A stretch of 64,000 nt of DNA from an uncultured bacterium (GCA_905216195.1 CAJMSX010000004.1:33792-97791), one strand, 5' to 3'; counted from the stretch's first letter, positions 25,786-34,756 are shown. The notes: generated by a model not told the origin, from the sequence alone. Made by a program: numbers and translations.

Positions 25786-26955
25786 TTATTTTTTATAGGT
25801 CTGGATCAATAAAACACCGGAAGCGGCCGGCTTTCCATATAGTTTTTCCGCCACCTCTCCTTTCAGCACCGTGATGGATTCGATTTCCTCCGGGGATAAT
25901 CGGTTCAGGTCATATCCTTCCGGCATTTTTTTACCGTTTACAATAATCAGCTCCTTTCCCTTTAAAAAATCCGATTTTTCCATGGGAACAACCGGCACGG
26001 TCACAAGCGGAAACTGAGATGCCGCTTCTTTCGGTTCCCCATCCCGCTTTAAAAAATCACTACCCATTACACCCGCTATAGATTCCGATTGCAGATTCCC
26101 GACAGAAAACAACAGACCCGTCACCGACAACAAAACCGCATACTTTATCCGACTTACTCCCTGACTTTTTTTCCTATTCATCATCCTGATCCGGAATTTT
26201 AAGGAGGACAAGCCGAAATGATTTACAAAAGACAGCGCCGGCAATTGGCACATCTGACTCAAAAGATGATATTGGTATTTTTTCCGGTCGCATCCCTGTT
26301 CCAAGACGGCCCGATCCGCCAAAAATTCGAGATTCTCGCGGATAGCTTTCCGGAAAAGCCACACTACGGGATTAAACCATAATACGATACAGATACATTC
26401 GCTCAACATCACATCCCAGGAATGTTGCTGGCGAACGTGCGTAATTTCGTGTAAAAGAATCTCCCCGAGTTCCCGCTCGGAATACTTCTCCCTATCGATT
26501 ACAATCCAACCGAAAAAAGAAAACGGAGCGACTTCTTCGGTAGGAGCAATTAAAGAAAAACCGTTGTACTTCGTCAGACGCCCTCTCCGGACAATCCGGA
26601 AAAGCCCCCCTAACTGTATCGCCAAACGTATCCCCAATACCATCACCCCTACCCCATACAGCAGAAACAGCAAATCCTTGGCCGTAAAAAGGGTTTCGGT
26701 TAACATGCCTACTTGTAAAGTGACTTTTTCCTGTAAAAAAGAAACAAAATGAACCGCCTCCCCTTTCGCTTCAGCCAGGGCCCAGGCCGGTATATCGATC
26801 AAAGGATAAACAAAAGACAAAAACAACACGCTTACGAAAGACACCCGGCGCAACGTAAAAAAAGTGTCTCCGTGTAAAAAGAAACGATACGCCAGATAAA
26901 ATAAAAGAAGCGCGGCATTCACTTGTACGATATATACATAAAAATTAGTTTCCAT
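25786..26955 (-). CDS. BlaR1/MecR1-type M56 membrane metallopeptidase with C-terminal TonB-plug-like domain
   Basis: 389-residue integral membrane signal transducer. Several helices precede the zinc motif H169-E-x-x-H173 in ILLHEITHVRQQHSWD. A further membrane region (RIKYAVLLSVTGLLFSVG) leads to an extracytoplasmic tail ending in ELIIVNGKKMPEGYD, SPEEIESITVLKGEVAEKLY and GVLLIQTYKK. This tail resembles a TonB plug core, not a penicillin-binding sensor domain. In BlaR-type systems the protease inactivates the BlaI repressor on signal. The partner repressor gene is 12 bp upstream. The signal here is not necessarily a beta-lactam. Confidence 0.9.
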   Translation of the reverse strand: METNFYVYIVQVNAALLLFYLAYRFFLHGDTFFTLRRVSFVSVLFLSFVYPLIDIPAWALAEAKGEAVHFVSFLQEKVTLQVGMLTETLFTAKDLLFLLYGVGVMVLGIRLAIQLGGLFRIVRRGRLTKYNGFSLIAPTEEVAPFSFFGWIVIDREKYSERELGEILLHEITHVRQQHSWDVMLSECICIVLWFNPVVWLFRKAIRENLEFLADRAVLEQGCDRKKYQYHLLSQMCQLPALSFVNHFGLSSLKFRIRMMNRKKSQGVSRIKYAVLLSVTGLLFSVGNLQSESIAGVMGSDFLKRDGEPKEAASQFPLVTVPVVPMEKSDFLKGKELIIVNGKKMPEGYDLNRLSPEEIESITVLKGEVAEKLYGKPAASGVLLIQTYKK

Positions 26956-26967
26956 ATCCTCTGCACC

Positions 26968-27330
26968 TTATTGTTTGTCTTCTTCTATCATGCGAATGAT
27001 TTCCTGCAAATCCGCAGCCGATATTTTTCGTTTCTTAGCAAAAAAAGTCACCAGCTCCTTATAAGAATCGGCAAAATAATCCCGCACCACCCCCGACATA
27101 AATTTAGACTTGTATTCATTCTCGTCAACAGCAGGGCGGTATACATAGATATTTCCATAACGTTTCCCCACAACATATCCCTTCTTTTCCAGATTTTTCA
27201 CAATAGAAGCAACGGTGGTATAAGGAGGCCGCGGTTCTTTCATCTGTAATAAAAAGTCTTTGATAACCCCTTCCTTCAATTGCCAAACGATCAGCATGAT
27301 TTCTTCTTCCTGAAATGTCAGTTTTTCCAT
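26968..27330 (-). CDS. BlaI/MecI/CopY-family transcriptional repressor
   Basis: 120 residues from the ATG giving MEKLTFQEEEIMLIVW; the TTG six bases upstream is less likely. Winged-helix core (PPYTTVASIVKNLEKKGYV, then RYGNIYVYRPAV) and C-terminal dimerisation helices. It heads an operon with the M56 peptidase, the standard repressor-protease pairing, and probably binds the TACGAAA-t-TTTCGTA palindrome overlapping its own promoter. Confidence 0.92.
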   Translation of the reverse strand: MEKLTFQEEEIMLIVWQLKEGVIKDFLLQMKEPRPPYTTVASIVKNLEKKGYVVGKRYGNIYVYRPAVDENEYKSKFMSGVVRDYFADSYKELVTFFAKKRKISAADLQEIIRMIEEDKQ

Positions 27331-27355
27331 ACTCAATTATATTACGATCATATCG

Positions 27356-27363
27356 CAAATGTA
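27356..27363 (-). promoter_or_regulatory. -7 promoter element TACATTTG for the BlaI/M56 operon
   Basis: TACATTTG on the minus strand, 26 bp upstream of the repressor start, overlapping the end of the operator palindrome. Confidence 0.6.
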
Positions 27364-27376
27364 CGAAATTTTCGTA
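27362..27376. promoter_or_regulatory. Candidate repressor operator TACGAAA-t-TTTCGTA
   Basis: Perfect 7-1-7 palindrome. It abuts and overlaps the -7 box so a bound dimer would block transcription. A weaker related site CGAT-cat-ATCG lies at 27345-27355. Assignment to the BlaI-type protein is by position. Confidence 0.6.
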
Positions 27377-27590
27377 GATATCCAAATTTTTTCCGGAAAA
27401 AATCAAATTTTGTTGAAAAACGTAGTTCTTAGGCCTAACAATTACTTCTTACGGTTTTATTTTCCCTTCCCGCTGGGGAGTTCCGTCCGTTACCCCCTCA
27501 GGTTCAGCTCACCTTCCACTTCATCGAAGGTAACAAATAAAAATAAACCGGAGATACCGGTTTTTTTCACGAAGCTCCGCATGGTATGCT

Positions 27591-27624
27591 GAAAAACAAG
27601 GGTGTCCTTATCCCGACACCCTTG
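27591..27624 (-). terminator. Intrinsic terminator of ilvE
   Basis: CAAGGGTGTC pairs perfectly with GACACCCTTG across an 8-base loop; on the minus strand it is followed by TTTTTC. Confidence 0.75.
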
Positions 27625-27692
27625 CATGCTGCTATTTCTTTCGGAAACCGGTCGCAACTAGCCGGCTTCCCTTCTTTTACGTCTTACCGGTC

Positions 27693-28712
27693 TTATTCTA
27701 CGACGGTAATCCAGCCGAATTTATCCGGCTCGTCCCCATATTGGATAGACCGGAGCCGATTGTACAATTTTGTACACCATTCGCCGGGTTCTCCGGGACG
27801 ACCGAATTGTATGCTCTTGTTATTTTCCAGATCGTCGATCTGTCCGATAGGACTGATCACGGCAGCCGTGCCGCAAGCTCCGGCTTCTTCGAAAGTTTCC
27901 AATTCCTCTACCGGAATATGGCGGCGTTCCACCTTCAAACCCATATCTTCCGCCAATACCATGAGGCTGGCATTGGTAATGGAAGGCAAAATCGTATGGG
28001 AGTAAGGGGTAACATACGTATTATTTTTTATGCCGAAGAAATTTGCCGGGCCGCATTCGTCTATGTATTTTTTTTCTTTGGAGTCCAGGAAAATAGCTGT
28101 GGAATAGCCCTTTTGGTGAGCTACTTCTCCGGAGCGCATACCGGCAGCATAGTTACCTCCCACCTTGATATGTCCGGTTCCGTTGGGAGCAGCCCGGTCG
28201 TAGTGTTTTTCCAGCATCACTTTCGTCGGTTTGAATCCGGCTTTAAAATAAGGTCCTACCGGAGCGACAAACACTACGAACATATATTCTTTAGCGGGAG
28301 CGACTCCCATCTGGGGCCCGACGCCGATCAACAACGGTCGTATGTACAAACTGGCTCCGGATTCGTAAGGGGGCACGAATTCTTCGTTCAGCTTCACCGC
28401 CTGAATGACCGCTTCCCGGAACAATTCCACCGAAGGAGCCTGCATCATCACGTATTCGGCCGAACTCAACATGCGTTTGGCATTCTCTTCACAACGGAAC
28501 AAACGAATCTTGCCATCCTTTCCCCGGAAAGCTTTCATGCCTTCAAAAGCTTCCTGTCCGTAATGCAAACAGGTAGAAGCCATATGGATACTCAACATTT
28601 CGGAATCGCTGACTTCCGGAGCGCTCCATTTGCCGTCCTTATAATAACAACGTACATTGTAATCCGTCTTCGTATAGCCGAAAGACAATTGACTCCAATC
28701 TAAATTTTTCAT
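27693..28712 (-). CDS. ilvE: Branched-chain amino-acid aminotransferase
   Basis: Class IV pyridoxal-phosphate transaminase that interconverts Leu, Ile and Val with their 2-oxo acids in the cytoplasm. 339 residues as usual for the BCAT2-like group. Visible motifs are CLHYGQEAFEGMKAFRGKDG at the N-terminal side, the cofactor-lysine region GHIKVGGNYAAG, YIDECGPANFFGIK and the C-terminal EEAGACGTAAVISPIG. Monocistronic with its own terminator. Confidence 0.95.
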   Translation of the reverse strand: MKNLDWSQLSFGYTKTDYNVRCYYKDGKWSAPEVSDSEMLSIHMASTCLHYGQEAFEGMKAFRGKDGKIRLFRCEENAKRMLSSAEYVMMQAPSVELFREAVIQAVKLNEEFVPPYESGASLYIRPLLIGVGPQMGVAPAKEYMFVVFVAPVGPYFKAGFKPTKVMLEKHYDRAAPNGTGHIKVGGNYAAGMRSGEVAHQKGYSTAIFLDSKEKKYIDECGPANFFGIKNNTYVTPYSHTILPSITNASLMVLAEDMGLKVERRHIPVEELETFEEAGACGTAAVISPIGQIDDLENNKSIQFGRPGEPGEWCTKLYNRLRSIQYGDEPDKFGWITVVE

Positions 28713-28794
28713 AACCTATGATTTTTGTTTATTTTATATATCCTGCGTTATACCGGCAGGAAGCAGGAGCTTCTCAGCTCCTCTTCCGTCCTGT

Positions 28795-30957
28795 TTAGCG
28801 CACAATCGTCATTTCATCGATCAGGTTTTTAGCCCCGGCATATTTATCGATCACAAACAAAACATACCGCATATCCACACTGATACACCGCTGTAAATTT
28901 TCCTCAAAATCGATATCCCCGGACATGGCCTCGGAATTACCGTCGAAAGCGGCTCCGATCAGTTCTCCGTTGGCGTTGATTACCGGAGAACCTGAGTTCC
29001 CGCCCGTAATATCATTGTCAGTAATAAAGCAGGTGACAATATTCTGCTGTCCATACGGTCCGAAATCTTTCTTTTTGTAGAGTTCTTTCAAATGATCCGG
29101 AACTTCGAACTCTCCTCCCTTCGGTCCTTCTTTTTCCATAACTCCCGTCAAGGTGGTGTAATAATCGTAAAATACGGCATCCCGGGGTTTATAGCTTTTC
29201 ACTTTCCCGTAAGTCAATCGTAAGGTAGAATTGGCATTGGGAGAAACGACCTTACCGGGTTCCATTTCCATCAATCCTTTTACAAACAAACGGTTTCCTT
29301 TTTGCAGGCCTTCATATATTTCGTTCGTATAAGCCGATAATTTGATCCATAACTCATAAAAAGAATTACCTGCTATATAAGCCAAATCTTTTTTCAATTT
29401 TTTGCAATCGGGTTTCTGTAGGAAAGCATTCAAGGCCTCTTCGCTCATAAAGATGGATTTATGGCGCATTTCCGCTGCAAACTTCTCAAAGTCCCCTTTG
29501 TATTTCTTATTGATCAGGGTAAATATTTCCGGCTGTAAATCGGTACCTACATTTTCAGCATACATTTTATAGAGAGCCGCAAATACACGGGTATCCAAGT
29601 CGGCATTGAAATCCTTATAAAAATTGGCGGCATTCTGCTTCAAGGCTTCCGTTATTTTTTCTTTCTGCTCCGGCTTCGTTTCCTTATCACACAATTTTTC
29701 TATCCCTCTTCCCATGCCGTAAGCGAATAAAGGAATTTCCGCTCCCGCCAGAGCTTCCGACAAATAATTCTGTGCTATTTCATAGGTCCGGATATCGGCA
29801 TATCCTTTTTCCAAAGCAGGAAGGACGTCTCCGTATTTGGCTTTACGGTCCGGACTGGCATTTACCCAATCCGTAAACTGTTTTTCGATAGCCTGTTTGT
29901 TTCCTATCGTATTCAACTGCTTCAACGCCTTGTTTTGTTCGTAAGAATATTTCCAATAGTTAGCGATACTGGCATATTTAGAAGCATATTGAATACGGGT
30001 TTTCGGACTCTTATCCATTTCTTCCTTCATAATGTCCAATTTCACGGAACGTACCTTATAACGAATGTCGTTCGTTATGTCCATCGTATTCTGTACGCTG
30101 TAACTGGTAGCGAACCGGTCGGTAGAACCGGGAAAACCCATCACCATAGCAAAATCCCCGTCCTTAATTTCTTTGATAGAAACGGGCAAATAATGCTTCG
30201 GTTTCAAAGGAACATTATCCTTGGAATAGGTGGCCGGTTTTCCGTCAGGAGCCGTGTAAATCCGGAACATGGAAAAATCACAGGTATGACGCGGCCATAC
30301 CCAATTGTCGGTATCTCCACCGAACTTCCCGAGACTCTGAGGGGGAGCTCCTACCAAACGTACGTCTTTATATATGGTATATAAAAACAAGAAAAATTGA
30401 TTTCCTTCGAACATCGGAGCAACCTGCCCGCTCAGGTACGTATCCTTGGTAGCCTCTTTTACGATGATTCCGCTGATGCTGTCGATAGCCGCCTCCCGTT
30501 CCATTTCACTCATATTGTCGTTCAGAACGGCATTTACCCGGTCCGTCACATCTTCCATGCGGTCCAGGATAGAAGCCGTCATGCCGGGATTCGTCAGTTC
30601 GTCTTCCAGCTTATAAGCCCAAAATCCATCGGACAAATAGTCGTGTTCCACTGAAGAATGTTCCTGGATCGAACCGAATCCGCAATGATGATTCGTAATC
30701 ATCAAACCCTGAGGAGAAACGATTTCTCCGGTACAAAAATGACGGAAAGGATTCCCCAGACTTCCCAATCCCACGATAGCGTCTTTTATCCCGGGCTTAT
30801 TGACCGAGTATATATCTTCCGCCGTCAGTTTGAAACCCATTTTCTGCATTTCCTCGATATTCTGTTGCTTCAATAAGGACAACAACCACATTCCTTCGTC
30901 TGCCCGAACGGCGGTAAACGAAAGCAATGCCATTACAATGATTAATACTTTTTTCAT
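28795..30957 (-). CDS. S46-family dipeptidyl peptidase, DPP7-type
   Basis: Periplasmic serine exopeptidase removing N-terminal dipeptides from oligopeptides, important in asaccharolytic Bacteroidota. 720 residues with signal MKKVLIIVMALLSFTAVRA. Catalytic region ITNHHCGF (His90/His91) and nucleophile Ser655 in TGGNSGSPV. Residue 673, which sets P1 preference in this family, is Gly (FDGN), as in DPP7 (hydrophobic P1), whereas DPP11 (acidic P1) has Arg there. Numbering coincides with that used for Porphyromonas DPP11. Confidence 0.93.
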   Translation of the reverse strand: MKKVLIIVMALLSFTAVRADEGMWLLSLLKQQNIEEMQKMGFKLTAEDIYSVNKPGIKDAIVGLGSLGNPFRHFCTGEIVSPQGLMITNHHCGFGSIQEHSSVEHDYLSDGFWAYKLEDELTNPGMTASILDRMEDVTDRVNAVLNDNMSEMEREAAIDSISGIIVKEATKDTYLSGQVAPMFEGNQFFLFLYTIYKDVRLVGAPPQSLGKFGGDTDNWVWPRHTCDFSMFRIYTAPDGKPATYSKDNVPLKPKHYLPVSIKEIKDGDFAMVMGFPGSTDRFATSYSVQNTMDITNDIRYKVRSVKLDIMKEEMDKSPKTRIQYASKYASIANYWKYSYEQNKALKQLNTIGNKQAIEKQFTDWVNASPDRKAKYGDVLPALEKGYADIRTYEIAQNYLSEALAGAEIPLFAYGMGRGIEKLCDKETKPEQKEKITEALKQNAANFYKDFNADLDTRVFAALYKMYAENVGTDLQPEIFTLINKKYKGDFEKFAAEMRHKSIFMSEEALNAFLQKPDCKKLKKDLAYIAGNSFYELWIKLSAYTNEIYEGLQKGNRLFVKGLMEMEPGKVVSPNANSTLRLTYGKVKSYKPRDAVFYDYYTTLTGVMEKEGPKGGEFEVPDHLKELYKKKDFGPYGQQNIVTCFITDNDITGGNSGSPVINANGELIGAAFDGNSEAMSGDIDFEENLQRCISVDMRYVLFVIDKYAGAKNLIDEMTIVR

Positions 30958-31013
30958 CTTTTCTTATTTGCAATTATTTATATAAAACTGTTACTTTAAA
31001 GAGAATATAAATG

Positions 31014-31021
31014 CAAATATA
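31014..31021 (-). promoter_or_regulatory. -7 promoter element TATATTTG for the S46 peptidase gene
   Basis: Exact TAnnTTTG match on the minus strand, 57 bp upstream of the ATG; no clear TTTG at the -33 position. Confidence 0.5.
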
Positions 31022-31170
31022 TAATTAAATCGTATTAAAAAGAATTAAACCTTCACTTTTTCTGTTATAGGAACGGATAATCTCTCCTTGAAAAACAAAC
31101 CGGATAGAAAAATATGAACCGGAAAAAACAGAAACCTGACCGACCCTGTCCGACTCTATTTCATTTTTCC

Positions 31171-31178
31171 TATTTTTG
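31171..31178 (+). promoter_or_regulatory. -7 promoter element TATTTTTG for rlmN
   Basis: Exact TAnnTTTG match ending 21 bp before the GTG I take as the rlmN start. The in-frame TTG at 31176 lies within this box and so is unlikely to be a translation start. Confidence 0.55.
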
Positions 31179-31199
31179 TACGGAAAACCAATCGGAAAA

Positions 31200-32246
31200 G
31201 TGGAAAAGAAAAACATCAGAAATTGTTCCCCGGAAGAAATCTCCCTTTTTTTATGCGAAAACGGAGAGAAGGCGTTCCGGGCCAAACAAATACGCCAATG
31301 GATCTGGCAAAAAGGAGTACATAGTTTCGGAGAAATGACCAATCTTTCCAAAAATATACGGGAGGCTTTGGATAAAAATTTTATTTTCGATACGCTGACA
31401 ACCGACCGGATTCAGAAGGCGGAGGACGGGACGACCAAAATTGCCTGGAAACTGCCCGACGGACTATCGGTGGAAAGTGTACTCATTCCCGGTAGCGATA
31501 AATACACCGTTTGCGTATCTTCTCAGGCGGGATGTCAGTTGGGATGCCGTTTCTGCGCCACCGGAAGCCTGGGTTTTAAACGTAATCTGAATCCGGGAGA
31601 AATCTTCGACCAGGTCACGGCGGCCCGCCAGGAAGCGGAAAAACGGGGGTCGGCTTTATCCAATATTGTATTCATGGGCATGGGAGAACCTCTGCTGAAT
31701 TACGAAAACGTCATGCAGGCCATCCGTCACCTGACAGCGGAGGACGAAGGAGGGATGTCTCCCTATCGGATTACGGTTTCTACCGCCGGAATTCCGGAAA
31801 AAATAAGGCAATTGGCCGATGATGAGGTCCGGTTCAATTTAGCCGTTTCCCTGCATTCCGCCCGGAATGAAGTACGCAGTCAGCTCATGCCGGTCAATCG
31901 CCTCCATTCCCTGACTGCCCTGGCTGAAAGCCTGAAATATTTCGTATCCAAAACGGGCACCCGTCCTACCTTCGAATACCTGTTGCTGAACGGAATAAAC
32001 GATTCCCTGGAAGATGCCAAAGCTTTGGCCGCTTATTGCCGGCAATTCCCGGTAAAAATCAACATAATCGAATTCAATCCGGTCGAAGGTACAGCATTCA
32101 GACGTAGTCCGGAAAAACAACGCGATGTTTTTATCCGGCTCCTGGAAAGCCGGAATATGATTGTCAATATCCGGCGCAGCAAAGGAAAGGACATAGATGC
32201 CGCCTGCGGACAACTGGCGAACCGAGTGAACAAAGAAAAACCCTAA
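31200..32246 (+). CDS. rlmN: Dual-specificity rRNA/tRNA adenine C2 methyltransferase RlmN
   Basis: Radical-SAM enzyme methylating A2503 of 23S rRNA and A37 of some tRNAs. 348 residues from a GTG giving (V/M)EKKNIRN; the family is typically 345-390. No ATG is available near the start. The iron-sulfur cluster motif is C-x3-C-x2-C in AGCQLGCRFCATG, followed by NIVFMGMGEPLLNYENV and NLAVSLHSA; a C-terminal Cys (DAACGQLA) matches the catalytic methyl-carrying Cys. rmuC follows 10 bp downstream. Confidence 0.95.
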   Translation: MEKKNIRNCSPEEISLFLCENGEKAFRAKQIRQWIWQKGVHSFGEMTNLSKNIREALDKNFIFDTLTTDRIQKAEDGTTKIAWKLPDGLSVESVLIPGSDKYTVCVSSQAGCQLGCRFCATGSLGFKRNLNPGEIFDQVTAARQEAEKRGSALSNIVFMGMGEPLLNYENVMQAIRHLTAEDEGGMSPYRITVSTAGIPEKIRQLADDEVRFNLAVSLHSARNEVRSQLMPVNRLHSLTALAESLKYFVSKTGTRPTFEYLLLNGINDSLEDAKALAAYCRQFPVKINIIEFNPVEGTAFRRSPEKQRDVFIRLLESRNMIVNIRRSKGKDIDAACGQLANRVNKEKP

Positions 32247-32256
32247 TATCCGTCCC

Positions 32257-33606
32257 ATGATTCAAATAATGCTGATTCTTCTCATCGTTCTCAACGTCCT
32301 TATTCTTATTCTTTTCCTCCGTGGTAAAAAAGAAGTTCCTTCCGAATCCTTCGCTTCGGTCCGGGAAGGAATCGACCGACTCGAAAAAGCCCTTCGGGAA
32401 GAATGCCGTTACCTGCTGGAAAATTACGCCCGGACCGCCCGGGAAAACCGGGAAGAAATGGGAAAATCGCTGGGAGAATTCCGGAATGAAAATACAGCAG
32501 GCCTGAAAACCCTCACCGAGCACAATCTGCATGCCCTGGAAACCGTACATCAGACGCTGGAATCTTCTTTTGCCGAATTCCGGAAAATATTTACGGAAAA
32601 CATCCGCTCCTTCAATGAATTACAACGTGAAAAATTCGGGGAACTGGACAAAAAACAAAGCGAATTGCTGCATTCTACGGAAAAACGCCTGGATGAAATG
32701 CGGAACACTGTGGACGAAAAACTGCAAAAGACCCTGAACGAACGCATCGGGCAATCTTTTGAACTCGTCAGTAAACAATTGGAGCACGTACAGAAAGGAC
32801 TGGGGGAAATGCAAAACCTGGCTCAGGACGTCGGAGGCCTGAAAAAAGTGCTGAGTAACGTCAAAATGCGGGGATGCATCGGAGAAGTACAACTCGAAAT
32901 GCTGCTCGAACAAATCCTGGCTCCCGAACAGTATGAGGCCAACGTCAAGACCCGGAAAGGCTCCGATGCACTGGTCGAATTCGCGATCAAACTGCCCGGT
33001 AAGGACGATAACGGTGGTTGTGTTTATCTCCCGGTGGACGCTAAATTTCCCAAAGACGCTTATGAACAGCTCCTTTCCGCTTATGATTCCGGCAATACGC
33101 CGGAGATCGAAACGGCTTCGCGGAATATCGAACAAACCATCAAAAGTATGGCGAAAGATATCCGGGAAAAATACCTGGACCCGCCCTATACAACCGATTT
33201 CGGAATCATGTTCCTCCCCTTCGAAGCCATTTACGGAGAGGTGGTGAGGCGGGCCAGCCTGCTGGAACAACTGCAACGGGAATATAAGATCATTGTGACC
33301 GGTCCTACTACCCTGGCTGCTATTCTGAACAGTCTGCAAATGGGATTCCGCACCCTGGCCATTCAAAAAAGAAGCAGCGAAGTATGGAAAATTTTAGGAG
33401 CCGTTAAAACGGAATTCGACAAGTTCGGCGGTTTGTTGGATAAAGCCCAGAAAAACATACAAACGGCAAACAACCAGATCGAGGAAGTCATGGGCAGACG
33501 CACCCGCGCCATTCAACGCCATTTGCGCAACGTGGAATCCCTGCCTGCAGCCGAAACCGAACTATTGCTCCAGGATCCCGATCTTACCGATCCGGAAGAA
33601 AATTAA
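32257..33606 (+). CDS. rmuC: DNA recombination protein RmuC
   Basis: 449 residues: one N-terminal membrane helix (MLILLIVLNVLILILFL), a long coiled coil with many Glu/Lys/Asn heptads (residues ~30-190), then the nuclease-like RmuC domain beginning at MRGCIGEVQLEMLLEQIL and including VDAKFPKDAYEQL and IMFLPFEAIYGEVVR. RmuC limits inversions at short repeats. Co-transcribed with rlmN. Confidence 0.93.
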   Translation: MIQIMLILLIVLNVLILILFLRGKKEVPSESFASVREGIDRLEKALREECRYLLENYARTARENREEMGKSLGEFRNENTAGLKTLTEHNLHALETVHQTLESSFAEFRKIFTENIRSFNELQREKFGELDKKQSELLHSTEKRLDEMRNTVDEKLQKTLNERIGQSFELVSKQLEHVQKGLGEMQNLAQDVGGLKKVLSNVKMRGCIGEVQLEMLLEQILAPEQYEANVKTRKGSDALVEFAIKLPGKDDNGGCVYLPVDAKFPKDAYEQLLSAYDSGNTPEIETASRNIEQTIKSMAKDIREKYLDPPYTTDFGIMFLPFEAIYGEVVRRASLLEQLQREYKIIVTGPTTLAAILNSLQMGFRTLAIQKRSSEVWKILGAVKTEFDKFGGLLDKAQKNIQTANNQIEEVMGRRTRAIQRHLRNVESLPAAETELLLQDPDLTDPEEN

Positions 33607-33624
33607 AACCGAACCGATATGGCA

Positions 33625-34161
33625 CTAATACAAGAAATAACCGGCAAGCCCTGAAAGCACAATCAGCAGTATCGGATCGGCTTTTTTCAAAGAAGCGCCG
33701 AAAACCAGTAGGAAAATTATCCAGCTTTTATAATCGACGAAATTGCGTTCATTCATCAGCAAGAGGGCCGCAGCGGCAATCAGTCCGATAACGGCAGGCT
33801 TCAACCCCAGGAGAGCCGCATTTACATAGGCGTTGTTACGAAAAATGAAAAAAAAGCGGCATACCAACGTCATCAGAATCACGGACGGCAGACTCACGGC
33901 TAAAGTGCAAATCGCTGAACCCCAGACGCTGCCGGTAGCCGTATACCCGATATAGGTAGCCGTATTGAAAGCTATCGGACCGGGTGTCGTCTGAGAAATA
34001 GCCACAATGTCCGTAAAATCCGACACCCCTATCCAATGATGCACCTCCACCACCTCATGTTGGATCAAGGAGAGCATAGCATAGCCTCCTCCGAATCCGA
34101 AAAGCCCGATTTTTAAAAAAACCAAAAACAGGCTCAGGTATAAATTCCATTCGTCCATCAC
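33625..34161 (-). CDS. Chromate transporter (CHR family), C-terminal-half subunit
   Basis: 178 residues, about five helices. Carries the CHR signature GLFGFGGGYAMLSLIQHEVV and TTPGPIAFNTATYIGY. In Bacteroidota and Bacilli the chromate transporter is often split into two half-length proteins that work as a pair. Overlaps the upstream half by 4 bp (ATGA). Actual substrate may be another anion. Confidence 0.92.
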   Translation of the reverse strand: MMDEWNLYLSLFLVFLKIGLFGFGGGYAMLSLIQHEVVEVHHWIGVSDFTDIVAISQTTPGPIAFNTATYIGYTATGSVWGSAICTLAVSLPSVILMTLVCRFFFIFRNNAYVNAALLGLKPAVIGLIAAAALLLMNERNFVDYKSWIIFLLVFGASLKKADPILLIVLSGLAGYFLY

Positions 34162-34709
34162 TTTCCTCCTGATCTTTTCAGTTTATACACATAATATCCG
34201 ATACCCCCGCCTATGGCTATCATCACCACATAGACCGGAGAAAATCCCAACCACCAGATAAGCAGGGTGGCTCCTACCGGTATCCATAACGTTTTCCAGG
34301 TAATTCCGGCAGATTTTCCCATTTTCCACAAAGGAGCCGCAATTAAAGCGACTACTGCCGGCCGTATCCCTTTAAAAACACGCTCTACCCCCGGATTGTC
34401 CTTAAATTCCGTAAACACCAGAGCGATCAGCAAAATGACTACAAAAGAAGGAAGAATAATACCCAGGCTGGTTACCACCGTTCCCTTGTTTCCCCCGAGC
34501 TTATTCCCTACGAATACGGCCGTATTTAGAGAAATGGGACCGGGCACCGACTGGGCAATGGCCAGCATATCCATAAATTCACCTTCCGCCAGCCACTTTT
34601 TCCGGTTGACCACTTCCCGTTGTATCAAAGGGATCATGGCATATCCCCCTCCGAAGGTGAATACACCGATTTTAAAAAAAGCCCAAAACAACTGAAAATA
34701 AAATTTCAT
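34158..34709 (-). CDS. Chromate transporter (CHR family), N-terminal-half subunit
   Basis: 183 residues with GVFTFGGGYAMIPLIQREVV and SVPGPISLNTAVFVGNKLGG, the CHR motifs. First gene of the two-gene operon, with a TACCTTTG box upstream. Confidence 0.92.
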   Translation of the reverse strand: MKFYFQLFWAFFKIGVFTFGGGYAMIPLIQREVVNRKKWLAEGEFMDMLAIAQSVPGPISLNTAVFVGNKLGGNKGTVVTSLGIILPSFVVILLIALVFTEFKDNPGVERVFKGIRPAVVALIAAPLWKMGKSAGITWKTLWIPVGATLLIWWLGFSPVYVVMIAIGGGIGYYVYKLKRSGGK

Positions 34710-34756
34710 GCTCTCTCGTTTATGCAGCCTCCCTAACTTCCGGTAAACCGATACCG

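Larger units (their letters stand above)
27331..27692. other. Intergenic region upstream of BlaI-type gene and downstream of ilvE
   Basis: Contains the operator and promoter near the repressor gene and the ilvE terminator at its far end. Nothing else is supported between 27377 and 27590; frames there are shadows. Confidence 0.6.

Noticed and set aside
27741..28703. 320-codon plus-strand frame opposite ilvE
   Set aside because: Antisense shadow; low-complexity His/Phe/Arg composition and no domain, while the other strand is a clear aminotransferase.
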